From: a bacterium
GTDB taxonomy: Bacteria; Verrucomicrobiota; Verrucomicrobiia; Limisphaerales; UBA11358
Length of the DNA: 64,000 nucleotides
NCBI GenBank assembly: GCA_021780905.1
Contig: JAJXXW010000042.1
Location: 1-64,000, forward strand
Direction of reading: 5' to 3'
The notes beneath the pieces are model-generated. The model searched no databases. It saw only the letters and a list, made by a program, of their open reading frames with translations, and was not told the origin of the DNA. Positions 26,643 through 37,388 of the stretch are shown here, one piece after another. A program made the translations under genes and the position numbers. The stretch's first letter is position 1; each line of letters opens with the position of its first letter.

Positions 26643-27116
26643 TTATTTCTTGGCCGGAGCCGGAGATTTTTTGGCAATGAGTTCGACCGCGCCGCCCTTG
26701 GCTTCGATCTTGGTTTTCGCCGAGGCGCTGATGGCACTGACAATGACGGTCAATTTTTTGGTGAGATCGCCGGTGCCGAGGATCTTGATGCCGAGCTTCG
26801 GACCATTGGCCAGGCCGACGGAACGTAGGGCCGTTTCGTCCACGCGTGCGCCGTTCTCAAACTGGTTCAGGTCGCCGACATTAACCGGGCTGTAAGCCGT
26901 GGTGAACCGGGTGTTGTTGAACCCGCGCTTGGGGATGCGGCGGATGAGCGGCATCTGGCCGCCTTCGAAACCGATGCGGATTGAGCTGCCGGAGCGCGCG
27001 GTCTGGCCCTTGCCACCGCGACCGGCGGTTTTGCCGTGGCCACTGGATTCACCCTGGCCGAGCCGCTTGGTGCGGTGCTTCGCGCCGGGACGAGGTTTAA
27101 GATTGTGCAGTCGCAT
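26643..27116 (-). CDS. rplO: 50S ribosomal protein L15
   Basis: 157 residues with the Gly/Arg-rich RNA-threading start MRLHNLKPRPGAKHRTKRLG followed by GRGGKGQTARSGSSIRIGFEGGQMPLIRRIPKRGF and a globular C-terminal half. An Ala/Lys tail ends it. It follows rpsE directly (nine bases): the usual rpmD (L30) between them is absent. Confidence 0.97.
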   Translation of the reverse strand: MRLHNLKPRPGAKHRTKRLGQGESSGHGKTAGRGGKGQTARSGSSIRIGFEGGQMPLIRRIPKRGFNNTRFTTAYSPVNVGDLNQFENGARVDETALRSVGLANGPKLGIKILGTGDLTKKLTVIVSAISASAKTKIEAKGGAVELIAKKSPAPAKK

Positions 27117-27125
27117 AAATATTTA

Positions 27126-27806
27126 TCAGGCCGCCGCTGCAGAAGCTTTCGGCGTGGTAATTTTTTTGATTTCCAAACCGCGGCTCTGGTAAATCTGCTC
27201 GCGTGTGCGCAGACTCAACAGACCGTTCAAAGTGGCCTTTACCACGTTGGCCGCGTTTTTGGAGCCGAGGGATTTGGTCAAAATGTCCTTGATGCCGGCG
27301 GCCTCCAGAACGGAGCGCACCGTCTTGCCGGCGATGATGCCGGTGCCAGGCGAGGCCGGCCGCAAAAGAATTTTTGCACCGCCGTAGGTCGTATAAACTT
27401 CGTGCGGAATGGTCACGTCTTTCAACGCCACCGCCACCATCTTGTTGCGCGCCAGTTCGCCACCGCGCTTGATGGCATCGGCCACTTCCGCCGCCTTGCC
27501 CAGCGCGATGCCCACGCGGCCTTTTTTGTCACCGACGACAACCAAGGCACTGAACTTGAACCGCCGGCCGCCCTTCACAACTTTCGAGGAGCGGTTGATA
27601 AAGACCACTTTTTCTACGGTCTCGTCACCGCCCTTTTCAAAGGCATTCTCGCCGACATCGGGGCGACGACCACGACCGCGGCCGCCACCGCCGCCACGAC
27701 CGCCAAATCCGCCACCGCGCGGACCACGAGACTCTGTCGGCGGTTTCGCAGCCTCGGGCACTGCGGGAGCGGCGCTTGCTTCAGGAATGATTTCGTTTTC
27801 AGCCAC
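27126..27806 (-). CDS. rpsE: 30S ribosomal protein S5 with an RGG-rich N-terminal extension
   Basis: The S5 core starts near residue 62 (EKVVFINRSSKVVKGGRRFKFSALVVVGD) and includes KTVRSVLEAAGIKDILTKSLGS. Before it comes an extension of about 60 residues, acidic then very Gly/Arg-rich (RGPRGGGFGGRGGGGGRGRG), resembling RGG-box RNA-binding tails. Typical S5 is about 165 residues; this has 226. Start codon is GTG. The role of the tail is unknown, but RGG tracts bind structured RNA in other proteins. Confidence 0.95.
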   Translation of the reverse strand: MAENEIIPEASAAPAVPEAAKPPTESRGPRGGGFGGRGGGGGRGRGRRPDVGENAFEKGGDETVEKVVFINRSSKVVKGGRRFKFSALVVVGDKKGRVGIALGKAAEVADAIKRGGELARNKMVAVALKDVTIPHEVYTTYGGAKILLRPASPGTGIIAGKTVRSVLEAAGIKDILTKSLGSKNAANVVKATLNGLLSLRTREQIYQSRGLEIKKITTPKASAAAA

Positions 27807-27826
27807 AATAAATTCTCCGGTTCAGG

Positions 27827-28186
27827 TTAAAATTTCAGTCCCGCTTCGCGCGCCGAATCCGCCAGCGTCTTGATCTTGCCGTGATAGCGCGTGCCGCCGC
27901 GGTCGAACACCACGGCCTTGATGCCTTTGTCCATGGCCGCCCTCGCCGCGAGCGCCCCGACTTTCTTCGCGCCAGTCACGTTGGCAGAACAGTCTTTTGC
28001 CTCGCCCTTGCCCACCGTCGAGACGGCGGCCAGCGTCTTGCCGGCGATGTCGTCAATGAACTGCACGTGGATGTTTTCATTCGTGAAGCGGACGCTCATG
28101 CGCGGTCGTTCGGAGGTGCCGCTCACGCGCTTGCGAATGCGCCAGTGGCGCAATTGCTTCAACTTTAATTTTTTTTCGGTTCTCAT
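27827..28186 (-). CDS. rplR: 50S ribosomal protein L18
   Basis: 119 residues, L18 pattern: RHWRIRKRVSGTSERPRMSVRFTNENIHVQFIDD and FDRGGTRYHGKIKTLADSAREAGLKF. It binds 5S rRNA with L5. Placed normally between rplF and rpsE. Confidence 0.97.
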   Translation of the reverse strand: MRTEKKLKLKQLRHWRIRKRVSGTSERPRMSVRFTNENIHVQFIDDIAGKTLAAVSTVGKGEAKDCSANVTGAKKVGALAARAAMDKGIKAVVFDRGGTRYHGKIKTLADSAREAGLKF

Positions 28187-28225
28187 CTCAATGGATCCAC
28201 GGATCAGGCCGTGGACATTAAATTT

Positions 28226-28762
28226 TTACTGGACCGTCTTGCCTTCCTTGCGTTGGACGTGTTCGCCGGCGTAGCGGACGCCCTTGCCCTTGTAAGGTTC
28301 CGGCGGATAGTAGGCGCGTATTTCAGAGGCGACCTTGCCGACGATCATCTTATCGGGCCCTTCAATCGTGAGCTTGGTGTTTTCCTCGACCGTGACTTTG
28401 ATCTGGTCGGGAATGGTGTAATTGATCGGATGCGAATAGCCGAGCGACAGGTTTACGACCTTGCCGGTGACAGCGGCCTTGAAACCGACGCCCTGGATTT
28501 CCAGTTTCTTGACGAAGCCTTCGGCGACGCCCTTGACCATGTTATTGACGAGCGCGCGGCTCAAACCGTGCAAAGCTTTGGCCTGCGCGTCTTCACCGGC
28601 GCGGCTCACGACAATCTTGTCGCCTTCCACCTTGAGGCTGGTGCGCGCGGGCAGTTCCCAGGCGAGCTTGCCCTTCGGACCTTCGACAGAAACTTTTTGC
28701 CCTTTCACATCCACCTTGACCTTGGCGGGGATGGCAATCGGCTGTTTTCCAATGCGAGACAT
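28226..28762 (-). CDS. rplF: 50S ribosomal protein L6
   Basis: 178 residues starting SRIGKQPIAIPAKVKVDVKGQKVSVEGPKG and ending with the L6 signature PEPYKGKGVRYAGEHV. The ATG at 28762 is the family start; thirteen more codons are open upstream but overlap the rpsH end. It lies near the GTPase-associated centre of the large subunit. Confidence 0.97.
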   Translation of the reverse strand: MSRIGKQPIAIPAKVKVDVKGQKVSVEGPKGKLAWELPARTSLKVEGDKIVVSRAGEDAQAKALHGLSRALVNNMVKGVAEGFVKKLEIQGVGFKAAVTGKVVNLSLGYSHPINYTIPDQIKVTVEENTKLTIEGPDKMIVGKVASEIRAYYPPEPYKGKGVRYAGEHVQRKEGKTVQ

Positions 28763-28769
28763 AAAATTA

Positions 28770-29156
28770 TTACCAGATATAGCAGAGCAGTTCTCCGCCA
28801 AGGTTTTTCTTGCGCGCCTGCTGGTCGGTCAACAGACCTTCCGAGGTCGAGACAATTGCCACGCCGAGTCCGCCGCGCACGCGGGGAATTTCCGTCGCGC
28901 CCACATACCGGCGCAAACCGGGCTTGCTGACGCGCTTAAGCCCTTCGATAACGCTCTTCTTGCCATTGAACTTCAAACCGATCGTGAGGGTTTTTTTGGC
29001 ATCACCCTCGACCGAAACATCGGCCACATAGCCCTGCTGTTTCAGCAGTTTCGCCATGCTTTCCTTGATACGGGAATGCGGCAGTTTCACGACGGGCAAT
29101 TGGGCCGCACCCGCGTTGCGGATGCGCGTCAACATATCTGAAATCGGATCGCTCAT
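28770..29156 (-). CDS. rpsH: 30S ribosomal protein S8
   Basis: 128 residues: SDPISDMLTRIRNAGAAQLPVVKLPHS at the start and the S8 signature GVAIVSTSEGLLTDQQARKKNLGGELLCYIW at the end. It binds the central domain of 16S rRNA; in enteric bacteria S8 also represses its operon. Confidence 0.97.
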   Translation of the reverse strand: MSDPISDMLTRIRNAGAAQLPVVKLPHSRIKESMAKLLKQQGYVADVSVEGDAKKTLTIGLKFNGKKSVIEGLKRVSKPGLRRYVGATEIPRVRGGLGVAIVSTSEGLLTDQQARKKNLGGELLCYIW

Positions 29157-29230
29157 TTTAATTTTTTAACTTTCGTCCTGCGTTTCGGCTCCCGCTTCAG
29201 TGCGGAACCGACAGCCAGCACGAACAAATT

Positions 29231-29500
29231 TCACCAACTGGCCTTCGTCACACCCGGAATTAGCCCGTTCAACGCCGCCTCCCGAAAAGTCAAGCGTGAC
29301 ACGCCGAACTTGCGCCAATAGCCCCGGCGGCGGCCGCTGAACGCGCAGCGGTTCACCACCCGAGTCGGGCTGGCATCGCGCGGCAGTTTTGCCAGGCCGG
29401 CGTAGTCCCGTTTCGCCTTCAATTCGGCGCGGATGGCGGCGTATTTTTTCACCGTTTCCTTTTTGCGGTTATTCCGCTCTATCCATGCTTTTTTGGCCAT
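29231..29500 (-). CDS. rpsN: 30S ribosomal protein S14 (zinc-free form)
   Basis: 89 residues with [31 protein letters not shown], the S14 signature. Only one of the four zinc-ligand cysteines of the short C+ form remains, so this is a C- type S14, in contrast to the zinc-binding L36 in the same cluster. Six bases follow rplE; 74 bases precede rpsH. Confidence 0.96.
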   Translation of the reverse strand: MAKKAWIERNNRKKETVKKYAAIRAELKAKRDYAGLAKLPRDASPTRVVNRCAFSGRRRGYWRKFGVSRLTFREAALNGLIPGVTKASW

Positions 29501-29506
29501 AACTAA

Positions 29507-30049
29507 TTATTTTTCTGCAAACGGAAATCCCATCATCTTCAACAGATCCAAACCTAATTCGTTGGTCGGTGCGGTCGTCACAATCGTGATGTCCATGCCC
29601 TGCTGACGCTTGATCTTATCCAGTTCGATTTCCGGGAAAATGGTCTGGTCGGCCACGCCGAACGTGTAATTGCCCCGGCCGTCAAACTTGCGCGGCGACA
29701 AACCGCGGAAGTCGCGGATGCGCGGCAGCGCCGTGGCGACAAGCCGGTCAAAAAATTCAAACATCGTGTCCTTGCGGAGCGTCACGCGGCAGCCAATCGC
29801 CTGGTTTTTGCGCAACTTAAAATTGGCAACGTCCTTTTTGGAACGACTGATGACGGGCTTGCGGCCGGTCAACTGGGTCAAGTCCTTGGCGGCATCTTCC
29901 AGCGCGCCTTTTTCCAGAGACGCGTTGATGCCCATGTTGACGACGATCTTCACGAACTTTGGAATCTGGTGGACATTCTGGAAGTTGTGCTTGGCCTTCA
30001 GGGCCGGCACCACTTCATCGGTGTATTTTTTGTAAAGTCGGGATTTCAT
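29507..30049 (-). CDS. rplE: 50S ribosomal protein L5
   Basis: 180 residues: LYKKYTDEVVPALKAKHNFQNVHQIPKFVKIVVNMGI, then ELDKIKRQQGMDITIVTTA near the end, all L5 hallmarks. It binds 5S rRNA and contacts P-site tRNA. Its 3' part matches the family throughout and no extension is seen. Confidence 0.97.
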   Translation of the reverse strand: MKSRLYKKYTDEVVPALKAKHNFQNVHQIPKFVKIVVNMGINASLEKGALEDAAKDLTQLTGRKPVISRSKKDVANFKLRKNQAIGCRVTLRKDTMFEFFDRLVATALPRIRDFRGLSPRKFDGRGNYTFGVADQTIFPEIELDKIKRQQGMDITIVTTAPTNELGLDLLKMMGFPFAEK

Positions 30050-30084
30050 TTTTCAGTTCACGGATTGGGCCGTGAAAATTATAT

Positions 30085-30324
30085 TTAAGCGGCGGCCGTC
30101 TCCGTTTTTTTCACATTCGAAATATGGATGGAGCCTTCGCGCTCAAGAATCGCGCCGTTCGGGTTCTGCTGGCTCTTTTTGACATGCTTCTTGACCATCT
30201 GCAAACCCTCGACGATAACGCGCTCCATGTCGGTCATCACATGGATGATCTTCCCGCTCTTGCCTTTTTCCTTGCCGGCAATGACCGTGACCTGATCGCC
30301 TTTTTTGACGTGAAACTTTGACAT
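30085..30324 (-). CDS. rplX: 50S ribosomal protein L24
   Basis: 79 residues with a KOW motif ([22 protein letters not shown]) and [21 protein letters not shown]. Early assembly protein of the large subunit. Shorter than E. coli L24 (104). The ATG at 30324 gives [10 protein letters not shown]; another ATG two codons upstream overlaps the rplN stop. Confidence 0.95.
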   Translation of the reverse strand: MSKFHVKKGDQVTVIAGKEKGKSGKIIHVMTDMERVIVEGLQMVKKHVKKSQQNPNGAILEREGSIHISNVKKTETAAA

Positions 30325-30326
30325 AA

Positions 30327-30692
30327 TCAAATGACCTCCGGCGCGAGTGAAATGATTTTCATGAACTTCTTGTCGCGCAATTCGCGGGCGACGGGGCCGA
30401 AAATGCGCGTGCCTTTCGGGTTCAATTCCTTGTCAATGATCACGCAGGCATTGCTGTCAAAACGCAGCACTGAGCCATCCGCCCGGGCGATGATCTGGCG
30501 CGTGCGGACCACGACGGCGTCATGCACCTCGCCCTTTTTGACCGAACCATCCGGCGCGGCTTCCTTGATGTGAACCTTGATGACGTCGCCGATGCCGGCG
30601 TAACGCTGGTTGCGGCCAAGGACGCCGATGTTCCAAGCAATCTTGGCACCGGTGTTGTCCGCCACATCCAAACTGGATCGAACTTGCAACAT
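30327..30692 (-). CDS. rplN: 50S ribosomal protein L14
   Basis: 121 residues: [20 protein letters not shown] at the start, then [16 protein letters not shown] and [29 protein letters not shown]. The length is exactly typical. The ATG at 30692 is fixed by this family start; 16 further open codons upstream do not match. Confidence 0.97.
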   Translation of the reverse strand: MLQVRSSLDVADNTGAKIAWNIGVLGRNQRYAGIGDVIKVHIKEAAPDGSVKKGEVHDAVVVRTRQIIARADGSVLRFDSNACVIIDKELNPKGTRIFGPVARELRDKKFMKIISLAPEVI

Positions 30693-30702
30693 AAAATAAT
30701 AA

Positions 30703-31002
30703 TCAGGCGGCGACAGCGGTTTCGGAAACGGCGCGCTCAACCACTTCCACGAGCGTCCAGCGCTTCAACTTGGACAACGGACGGGATTCTTCAATCCGCA
30801 CGGTATCGCCCGGCTTCGCCTGTGCCTGTTCGTCGTGCGCGTAAAACTTCTTGTAAGAGGTGACGATCTTTTTGAATTTCGGATGCGGGAAGCGGCGTTC
30901 CACGCGCACCACGATCGTCTTGGTCATCTTGTTTGAGACGACCTCGCCGACGCGCTGTTTGCGCTTGCCGGTCGCCGCCACATTGTTCGTTGTTTCAGCC
31001 AT
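30703..31002 (-). CDS. rpsQ: 30S ribosomal protein S17
   Basis: 99 residues, core [40 protein letters not shown] and [25 protein letters not shown]. It has short Ala-rich additions at both ends. Ten bases from rplN and six from rpmC. Confidence 0.96.
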   Translation of the reverse strand: MAETTNNVAATGKRKQRVGEVVSNKMTKTIVVRVERRFPHPKFKKIVTSYKKFYAHDEQAQAKPGDTVRIEESRPLSKLKRWTLVEVVERAVSETAVAA

Positions 31003-31008
31003 ACAAAA

Positions 31009-31227
31009 TTATTTTGCCGCCGGTTTCGCCGCCAGGTTGCGCAGGGCTGACATGCGGGTTTCAACGCGCGCAATGTCCTTGCGCAGCGTGCGGAGGCGCG
31101 CAGGTTTCTCCAGTTGCGCGCTGGCCTGCTGCAGGCGCAGATTGAAGATTTCCTGCCGGAGGTCGCGGCCCAGGGCCGCCAGCTCCACCAGCGTCGCATC
31201 TTTGATTTTCGTGTCGGAAAACTTCAT
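31009..31227 (-). CDS. rpmC: 50S ribosomal protein L29
   Basis: 72 residues: MKFSDTKIKDATLVELAALG followed by LRQEIFNLRLQQASAQLEKPARLRTLRKDIARVETRM, the coiled two-helix L29 fold at the exit tunnel. Start at 31227 by family match; four bases after rplP. Confidence 0.95.
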   Translation of the reverse strand: MKFSDTKIKDATLVELAALGRDLRQEIFNLRLQQASAQLEKPARLRTLRKDIARVETRMSALRNLAAKPAAK

Positions 31228-31231
31228 AAAC

Positions 31232-31654
31232 TCAGCTCGTGTGTTGATGGCGCGAAATGAACTTGGTTTTGATCGGCAACTTCGTCGCGGCCAGGCGCAT
31301 GGATTCGCGCGCTTCCGCCTCGGTGATGCCGTCCACTTCAAACAAAATGTTCGCCGGGCGAACCACGGCCACCCAGCCTTCGAGCGGGGCCTTGCCCTTG
31401 CCCATGCGCGTTTCCAGCGGCTTCTTGGTGTAGGACTTCTGCGGAAAAACCCGGATCCACATCTTGCCCTTGCGTTTCATGTGGCGGGTGATCGCCACGC
31501 GGCAGGATTCGAGCTGCTTGCCGTCCATCCAGCAACGTTCAAGGGCCATCAGGCCGTATTCGCCGAACGCAACAGTGTTGCCGCTCGTCGCCAGCCCCGT
31601 GCGGCTGCCACGGTGCATTTTGCGATACTTTACTTTTTCCGGCTGCATTGCCAT
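31232..31654 (-). CDS. rplP: 50S ribosomal protein L16
   Basis: 140 residues: [80 protein letters not shown], both hallmark L16 stretches near the A site. The ATG at 31654 or the one two codons later (31648) could be used. Confidence 0.97.
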   Translation of the reverse strand: MAMQPEKVKYRKMHRGSRTGLATSGNTVAFGEYGLMALERCWMDGKQLESCRVAITRHMKRKGKMWIRVFPQKSYTKKPLETRMGKGKAPLEGWVAVVRPANILFEVDGITEAEARESMRLAATKLPIKTKFISRHQHTS

Positions 31655-31675
31655 AAAACGATTCTTTCTTTGAAA

Positions 31676-32344
31676 TTAGTTGGCGACAGACGCTTCTACT
31701 TTGACTTCTTTTTTCTGCGGCTTGTTTTCGCCCTTGCAGATCCAGCACTTGATGCCGAGCTTGCCATAAACCGTGTTGGCTTCCGCAAAACCGTAATCAA
31801 TATTCGCGCGGAGCGTGTGCAGTGGCACCCGGCCCCAGTGATACATTTCGACCCGCGCCAATTCCGCGCCGCCGAGGCGGCCGCCGGCGCGCACCTTGAT
31901 GCCTTCGGCACCGAAATCCTTCGCGGTCTGCAACGCCTTCTTCATCGCGCGGCGGAACGACACCCGGCGTTCCAGCTGCAAGGCGATGTTTTCCGCGCAC
32001 AACTGCGCGTCGAGTTCCGGCTGCTTGACTTCAACGATGTCCACGTAAACTTCCTTGCCGGTCATCTTGCTCAATTCTTCCTTGAGCTTGTCAATTTCCG
32101 AACCTTTGCGGCCGATCACCACGCCGGGACGGGCCGTCAAAATCGTCACGCGGCAACGGTTCGTCGCGCGTTCGATCAGAATCTTCGGCACCGAGGCGCC
32201 TTCGAGCTTCTTCTTGAGCAGGTCGCGGATGATGCGGTCTTCCGTGAGCAGCTTGCTAAATTCTTTTTTGTCGGCATACCACTTCGAGCGCCAGTCTTTG
32301 TTGACCGCGACGCGTAAGCCGATTGGATTGGTCTTTTGGCCCAT
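31676..32344 (-). CDS. rpsC: 30S ribosomal protein S3
   Basis: 222 residues with the KH domain ([26 protein letters not shown]) and the C-terminal S3 signature [36 protein letters not shown]. It forms part of the mRNA entry channel. The tail is Lys/Val-rich. Normal order rplV-rpsC-rplP. Confidence 0.97.
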   Translation of the reverse strand: MGQKTNPIGLRVAVNKDWRSKWYADKKEFSKLLTEDRIIRDLLKKKLEGASVPKILIERATNRCRVTILTARPGVVIGRKGSEIDKLKEELSKMTGKEVYVDIVEVKQPELDAQLCAENIALQLERRVSFRRAMKKALQTAKDFGAEGIKVRAGGRLGGAELARVEMYHWGRVPLHTLRANIDYGFAEANTVYGKLGIKCWICKGENKPQKKEVKVEASVAN

Positions 32345-32347
32345 ATA

Positions 32348-32680
32348 TTATTCGTCGGACAAAGTGATTTTGATGTGGCAGCGGCGTTTCAGAATCGGGC
32401 CGGCGGAACCGCGGGCCTTGGGTTGAAAGCGCTTGAGCGTCGTCGCTGTTCCCGCCACGGCTTCCTTGATGCGCAAGGTTTCGGGTCGGAGCTTGTTGTT
32501 GTTTTCCGCATTGGCAATGGCGGAATGCAGTGTCTTGGCGACGAAGCGCGCGCCTTTGCGCGGCACGACGGCCAGAATCTGTTCGGCCTGCAACGCCGGC
32601 AATCCTTGGATCTGCCGCACGACTTCGCGCATTTTCTGCGCGGACATCGGAATATTTTTGGTGATGGCGAAAACTTCCAT
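32348..32680 (-). CDS. rplV: 50S ribosomal protein L22
   Basis: 110 residues: IPMSAQKMREVVRQIQGLPALQAEQILAVVPRKGARFVAKTLHSAIANAE and the L22 end KAVAGTATTLKRFQPKARGSAGPILKRRCHI. The long hairpin of L22 lines the exit tunnel and affects macrolide binding. Three bases before rpsC. Confidence 0.96.
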   Translation of the reverse strand: MEVFAITKNIPMSAQKMREVVRQIQGLPALQAEQILAVVPRKGARFVAKTLHSAIANAENNNKLRPETLRIKEAVAGTATTLKRFQPKARGSAGPILKRRCHIKITLSDE

Positions 32681-32685
32681 AAAAA

Positions 32686-32967
32686 CTATTTGGCTTCCGC
32701 CTTCGCGGTGTGGGCGCCGTGCTTCTTGAACGTGCGCGTCAGGGAAAATTCCCCCAACTTGTGACCCACCATGTTTTCCGTGATGAAAACCGGGTTGAAA
32801 ACCTTGCCATTATGAATCGTGAACGTCAGGCCGACAAATTCCGGCGTGATCGTCGAGCGACGCGACCAGGTCTTGATCGGCGTTTTCTGGTTGGCCGCCT
32901 TGGCCTTCTGGATTTTCTCCAGCAGATGATCTTCGACAAACGGGCCTTTTTTAATCGAGCGTCCCAT
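32686..32967 (-). CDS. rpsS: 30S ribosomal protein S19
   Basis: 93 residues: [72 protein letters not shown]. Exact S19 pattern, in the 30S head near bridge B1. Placed between rplB and rplV as usual. Confidence 0.97.
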   Translation of the reverse strand: MGRSIKKGPFVEDHLLEKIQKAKAANQKTPIKTWSRRSTITPEFVGLTFTIHNGKVFNPVFITENMVGHKLGEFSLTRTFKKHGAHTAKAEAK

Positions 32968-32971
32968 AAAA

Positions 32972-33826
32972 TTATTTAAGCTTCATCGGCAGACCGTTGC
33001 GCTGCACGACAATGAAGCGGTTGGATTGTTTATACTTGGCGCGGGTTTTGCCACCTTTGGCCACCTTGCCCCACGGCGACATGAGCTGCTGCCAGCCACC
33101 ACCGCCCTTGGATTTGCCCTGGCCGCCGCCGTTCGGATGGTCCACCGGGTTGCGCGCCATGCCACGCGTGATGCCGCGATGACCGCGATGACGCGTGCGA
33201 CCCGCCTTGCCGAGAATGACATTTTCGTGTTCCGTGTTGCCCACCTGGCCAATGGTCGCATAGCACTCTTCATTGATCTTGCGGATTTCGCCGGAAGGCA
33301 AACGGATCTGCGCGTAACCCTCGTCCCGGGACATCAGCGTTGCCGCACCGCCCGCTGAACGAACCATCTGGCCGCCGCGACCGGGCTGCAGTTCCAAATT
33401 ATGGATCGCCGTGCTGACTGGAATCGCTTTGAGCGGAAGAGAATTGCCCACTTCCGGCGGCGCTGTCGGCCCGCTGGAAACGGTTTTGCCGACCGCAATG
33501 CCGACCGGCGCGATGATGTAACGCTTTTCGCCGTCCTTGTATTGGAGGAGCGCCAGCCGGGCGGAACGCATCGGATCATATTCGATGGCCGTGACCGTCG
33601 CCTCCACGCCGTGTTTGTTGCGCTTGAAATCCACGAGGCGGATTTTCTGCTTGTGGCCGCCGCCGATGCCGCGGGCCGTCACGCGGCCATACATGTTGCG
33701 GCCGCCCGTCTTCTTGCGGATTTCCACAAGCGACTTCTCCGGCTTCGTCTTGGTGATGTCACTGAAGTCCGCGATCGTGATGTATCGCGTGGACGGCGTC
33801 AGTGGTCTAAATGTTTTAACGGGCAT
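32972..33826 (-). CDS. rplB: 50S ribosomal protein L2, first gene of the cluster
   Basis: 284 residues: [40 protein letters not shown] and the catalytic-centre region [35 protein letters not shown] with the histidine implicated in peptidyl transfer. Normally it follows rpsJ-rplC-rplD-rplW; here a 530-base non-coding stretch lies upstream, so the transcription unit appears to start with rplB. Confidence 0.97.
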   Translation of the reverse strand: MPVKTFRPLTPSTRYITIADFSDITKTKPEKSLVEIRKKTGGRNMYGRVTARGIGGGHKQKIRLVDFKRNKHGVEATVTAIEYDPMRSARLALLQYKDGEKRYIIAPVGIAVGKTVSSGPTAPPEVGNSLPLKAIPVSTAIHNLELQPGRGGQMVRSAGGAATLMSRDEGYAQIRLPSGEIRKINEECYATIGQVGNTEHENVILGKAGRTRHRGHRGITRGMARNPVDHPNGGGQGKSKGGGGWQQLMSPWGKVAKGGKTRAKYKQSNRFIVVQRNGLPMKLK

Positions 33827-33955
33827 AATAACTAAAGTTTTTTTTCAGCAACTTTTTGAAGTCAGCGAGCCATCAATCCTGTCCCTTGCCGGGAAATCAG
33901 TTATCGGTTCACAAACATGCTGTCCGGCCAGCCTTTCGGCCAGCGAGGAGCGATG

Positions 33956-33983
33956 AAATTATCAAATGCCAAACTGATTGCAA
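33956..33983 (-). promoter_or_regulatory. rplB: Putative sigma-70 promoter of the ribosomal cluster
   Basis: On the minus strand TTGCAA (33983-33978), a 16-base spacer and TAATTT (33961-33956) sit about 130 bases before the rplB ATG, preceded by an A-rich tract like an UP element. It is a good match by eye only; other arrangements are possible. Confidence 0.4.
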
Positions 33984-34204
33984 CACTTTTTTTACTTTTT
34001 TTCGGTCGGTTGAAAATAAAAGATCTCATCCCCCGAATTTCGGCTTGGACGAACCCGGCATGAACTCGGGTTCCACGGCTACCCAGTAGGAACTTTGAAG
34101 GGAAGACTCGCAAAGCTCATTCCGCTAATCCGGCGGAAAATTCTTTGCTTCATGCGGAGCAGAATGAACCCCGCCCGACCGTCTACCCACCGGCGCGGCT
34201 CCTC

Positions 34205-34242
34205 AAAACAAAAACGGCGAACTGTTTCCAGTCCGCCGTTTA
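34205..34242 (-). terminator. Rho-independent terminator downstream of gapA
   Basis: On the minus strand an eight-base-pair outer stem (AAACGGCG type, 34242-34235 with 34220-34213) and an inner three-pair stem close a short loop; a T-rich tail follows (TTTTTGTTTT). It lies about 115 bases past the gapA stop. Confidence 0.7.
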
Positions 34243-34356
34243 AAATTGTTGCAGGAGGCAAATCCCGCACACCGCTGCGTTTTTAGCGTATCCTAATCAG
34301 GTTTATAATACTGATCGCCGACTAACGGAGATTGCGACCAGAATGGCGACAACAAC

Positions 34357-36502
<2,146 letters not shown>

Positions 36503-36577
36503 AAGCCGCGAAAGGTAATCCCTGACCGCAACCCTGACAAGCCGGTTGAAATTTTATTATTTTTAGGAGCTGTGGGT

Positions 36578-36988
36578 TCAATTCACTCTTATCTCCGCAT
36601 TTGAAGTAGTGGTCAACGTAAAGATGAGTGAATAGAATTGAGAGCGATGAGCACATTGGCATCGGTGGTTTCGGTTCACCTGGCGGGTAGAGGGAAGGAC
36701 GAGATTTCCCTGGACGGGTTTGCCCTCTTTGCCGATCAAGGGCACACGCTGGATTTGTTTGATGCCGGTGATTGGATTCCCAACACTCAGACGAGCTTAA
36801 TACTGCGCGCCCCGTATCCACAGTCCGCGAATCGGTTGCTTGCGCCCGTCCAGAACTTTTGAGAAAGTAAGCACATGATTGCGACGCTTGGTTTCACTCT
36901 GTTGCTGATTGCTTATGGCCGCATTCTCTTTCATGCCATAACCGTGGCACAATGCAAGTTTCAAGCTGTCAAAAACTCGTTTAATCAT
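36578..36988 (-). pseudogene. Remnant of a tyrosine recombinase (integrase) N-terminal region
   Basis: Starting at an ATG 16 bases from the tRNA-Leu gene, a minus-strand frame reads ISNQQQSETKRRNHVLTFSK and RKQPIRGLWIRGAQY, then hits TAA at 36799-36797 where a tyrosine is expected, then continues in the same frame ARLSVGNPITGIKQIQRVPL and GKEGKPVQ before losing similarity near 36700. The RGLW-R-..YYARL-V-dP-TG-..RVPL pattern is the AP2-like/SAM-like start of site-specific integrases. The catalytic domain is gone. Integrase genes usually sit next to their tRNA attachment site, as here. Confidence 0.6.
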
Positions 36989-37003
36989 TGCAAATACAGC
37001 ATT

Positions 37004-37091
37004 GCCGGTGTGGCGAAATGGCAGACGCACAGGACTTAAAATCCTGGGACTGTAAAAAGTCGTGCGGGTTCAAGTCCCGCCACCGGCACCA
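37004..37091 (+). tRNA. tRNA-Leu (anticodon UAA)
   Basis: The acceptor GCCGGTG (37004-37010) pairs with CACCGGC (37081-37087), followed by the discriminator A and an encoded CCA. The anticodon arm CAGGA-CTTAAAA-TCCTG gives anticodon UAA. A long variable arm (GGGACTGTAAAAAGTCGT region) and the T arm GCGGGTTCAAGTCCCGC confirm a leucine class II tRNA. Confidence 0.97.
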
Positions 37092-37165
37092 ATTTGAAAC
37101 ACTGCTGACCAATTGAAAACATGCTCAAAACCATTGGTTTCATTGGCGATTTTCAAATGGATGGA

Positions 37166-37206
37166 CGTTTTTACCCCCACGCTCCGACCCATAGCGTGCA
37201 AAAACG
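37166..37206. other. Two-part inverted repeat downstream of tRNA-Leu
   Basis: CGTTTTT (37166-37172) pairs with AAAAACG (37200-37206) and CACGCT (37178-37183) with AGCGTG (37193-37198), with a nine-base loop and an asymmetric internal bulge. The 297 bases between the tRNA and larC hold no gene. The hairpin may terminate the tRNA transcript or be part of an old attachment region. Confidence 0.3.
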
Positions 37207-37388
37207 CGGAAAAGCCTTTGTTTTGACCGCTTTCATGAGTTTTCTATGGGTTGGCTGTGAATTTGAAAAAAAACATCTTTTGCGGGCTATTACAACTTGA
37301 TGACCGGCGAAACTCAGATTCGTTCTGACTGCTGCAACTTTTCATATCTGTGTTAAGATGTGTGCATGCAAGGACGAACTAATTTTTC

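Larger units (their letters stand above)
33827..34356. other. 530-base intergenic region between rplB and gapA
   Basis: No convincing gene is seen. On the minus strand it holds the likely rplB promoter with a leader of about 120 bases and, nearer gapA, the gapA terminator. Direct copies of GGCCAGC sit around 33915-33940. No remnant of rpsJ, rplC, rplD or rplW was recognised. Confidence 0.55.

Noticed and set aside
34243-34300. Possible tRNA or riboswitch upstream of gapA's terminator on the plus strand
   Set aside because: No cloverleaf could be folded and no conserved riboswitch core was seen.
36638-36862. Plus-strand 74-codon frame near trxB
   Set aside because: It lies opposite the integrase remnant and has no family-like pattern; the minus-strand reading is better supported.
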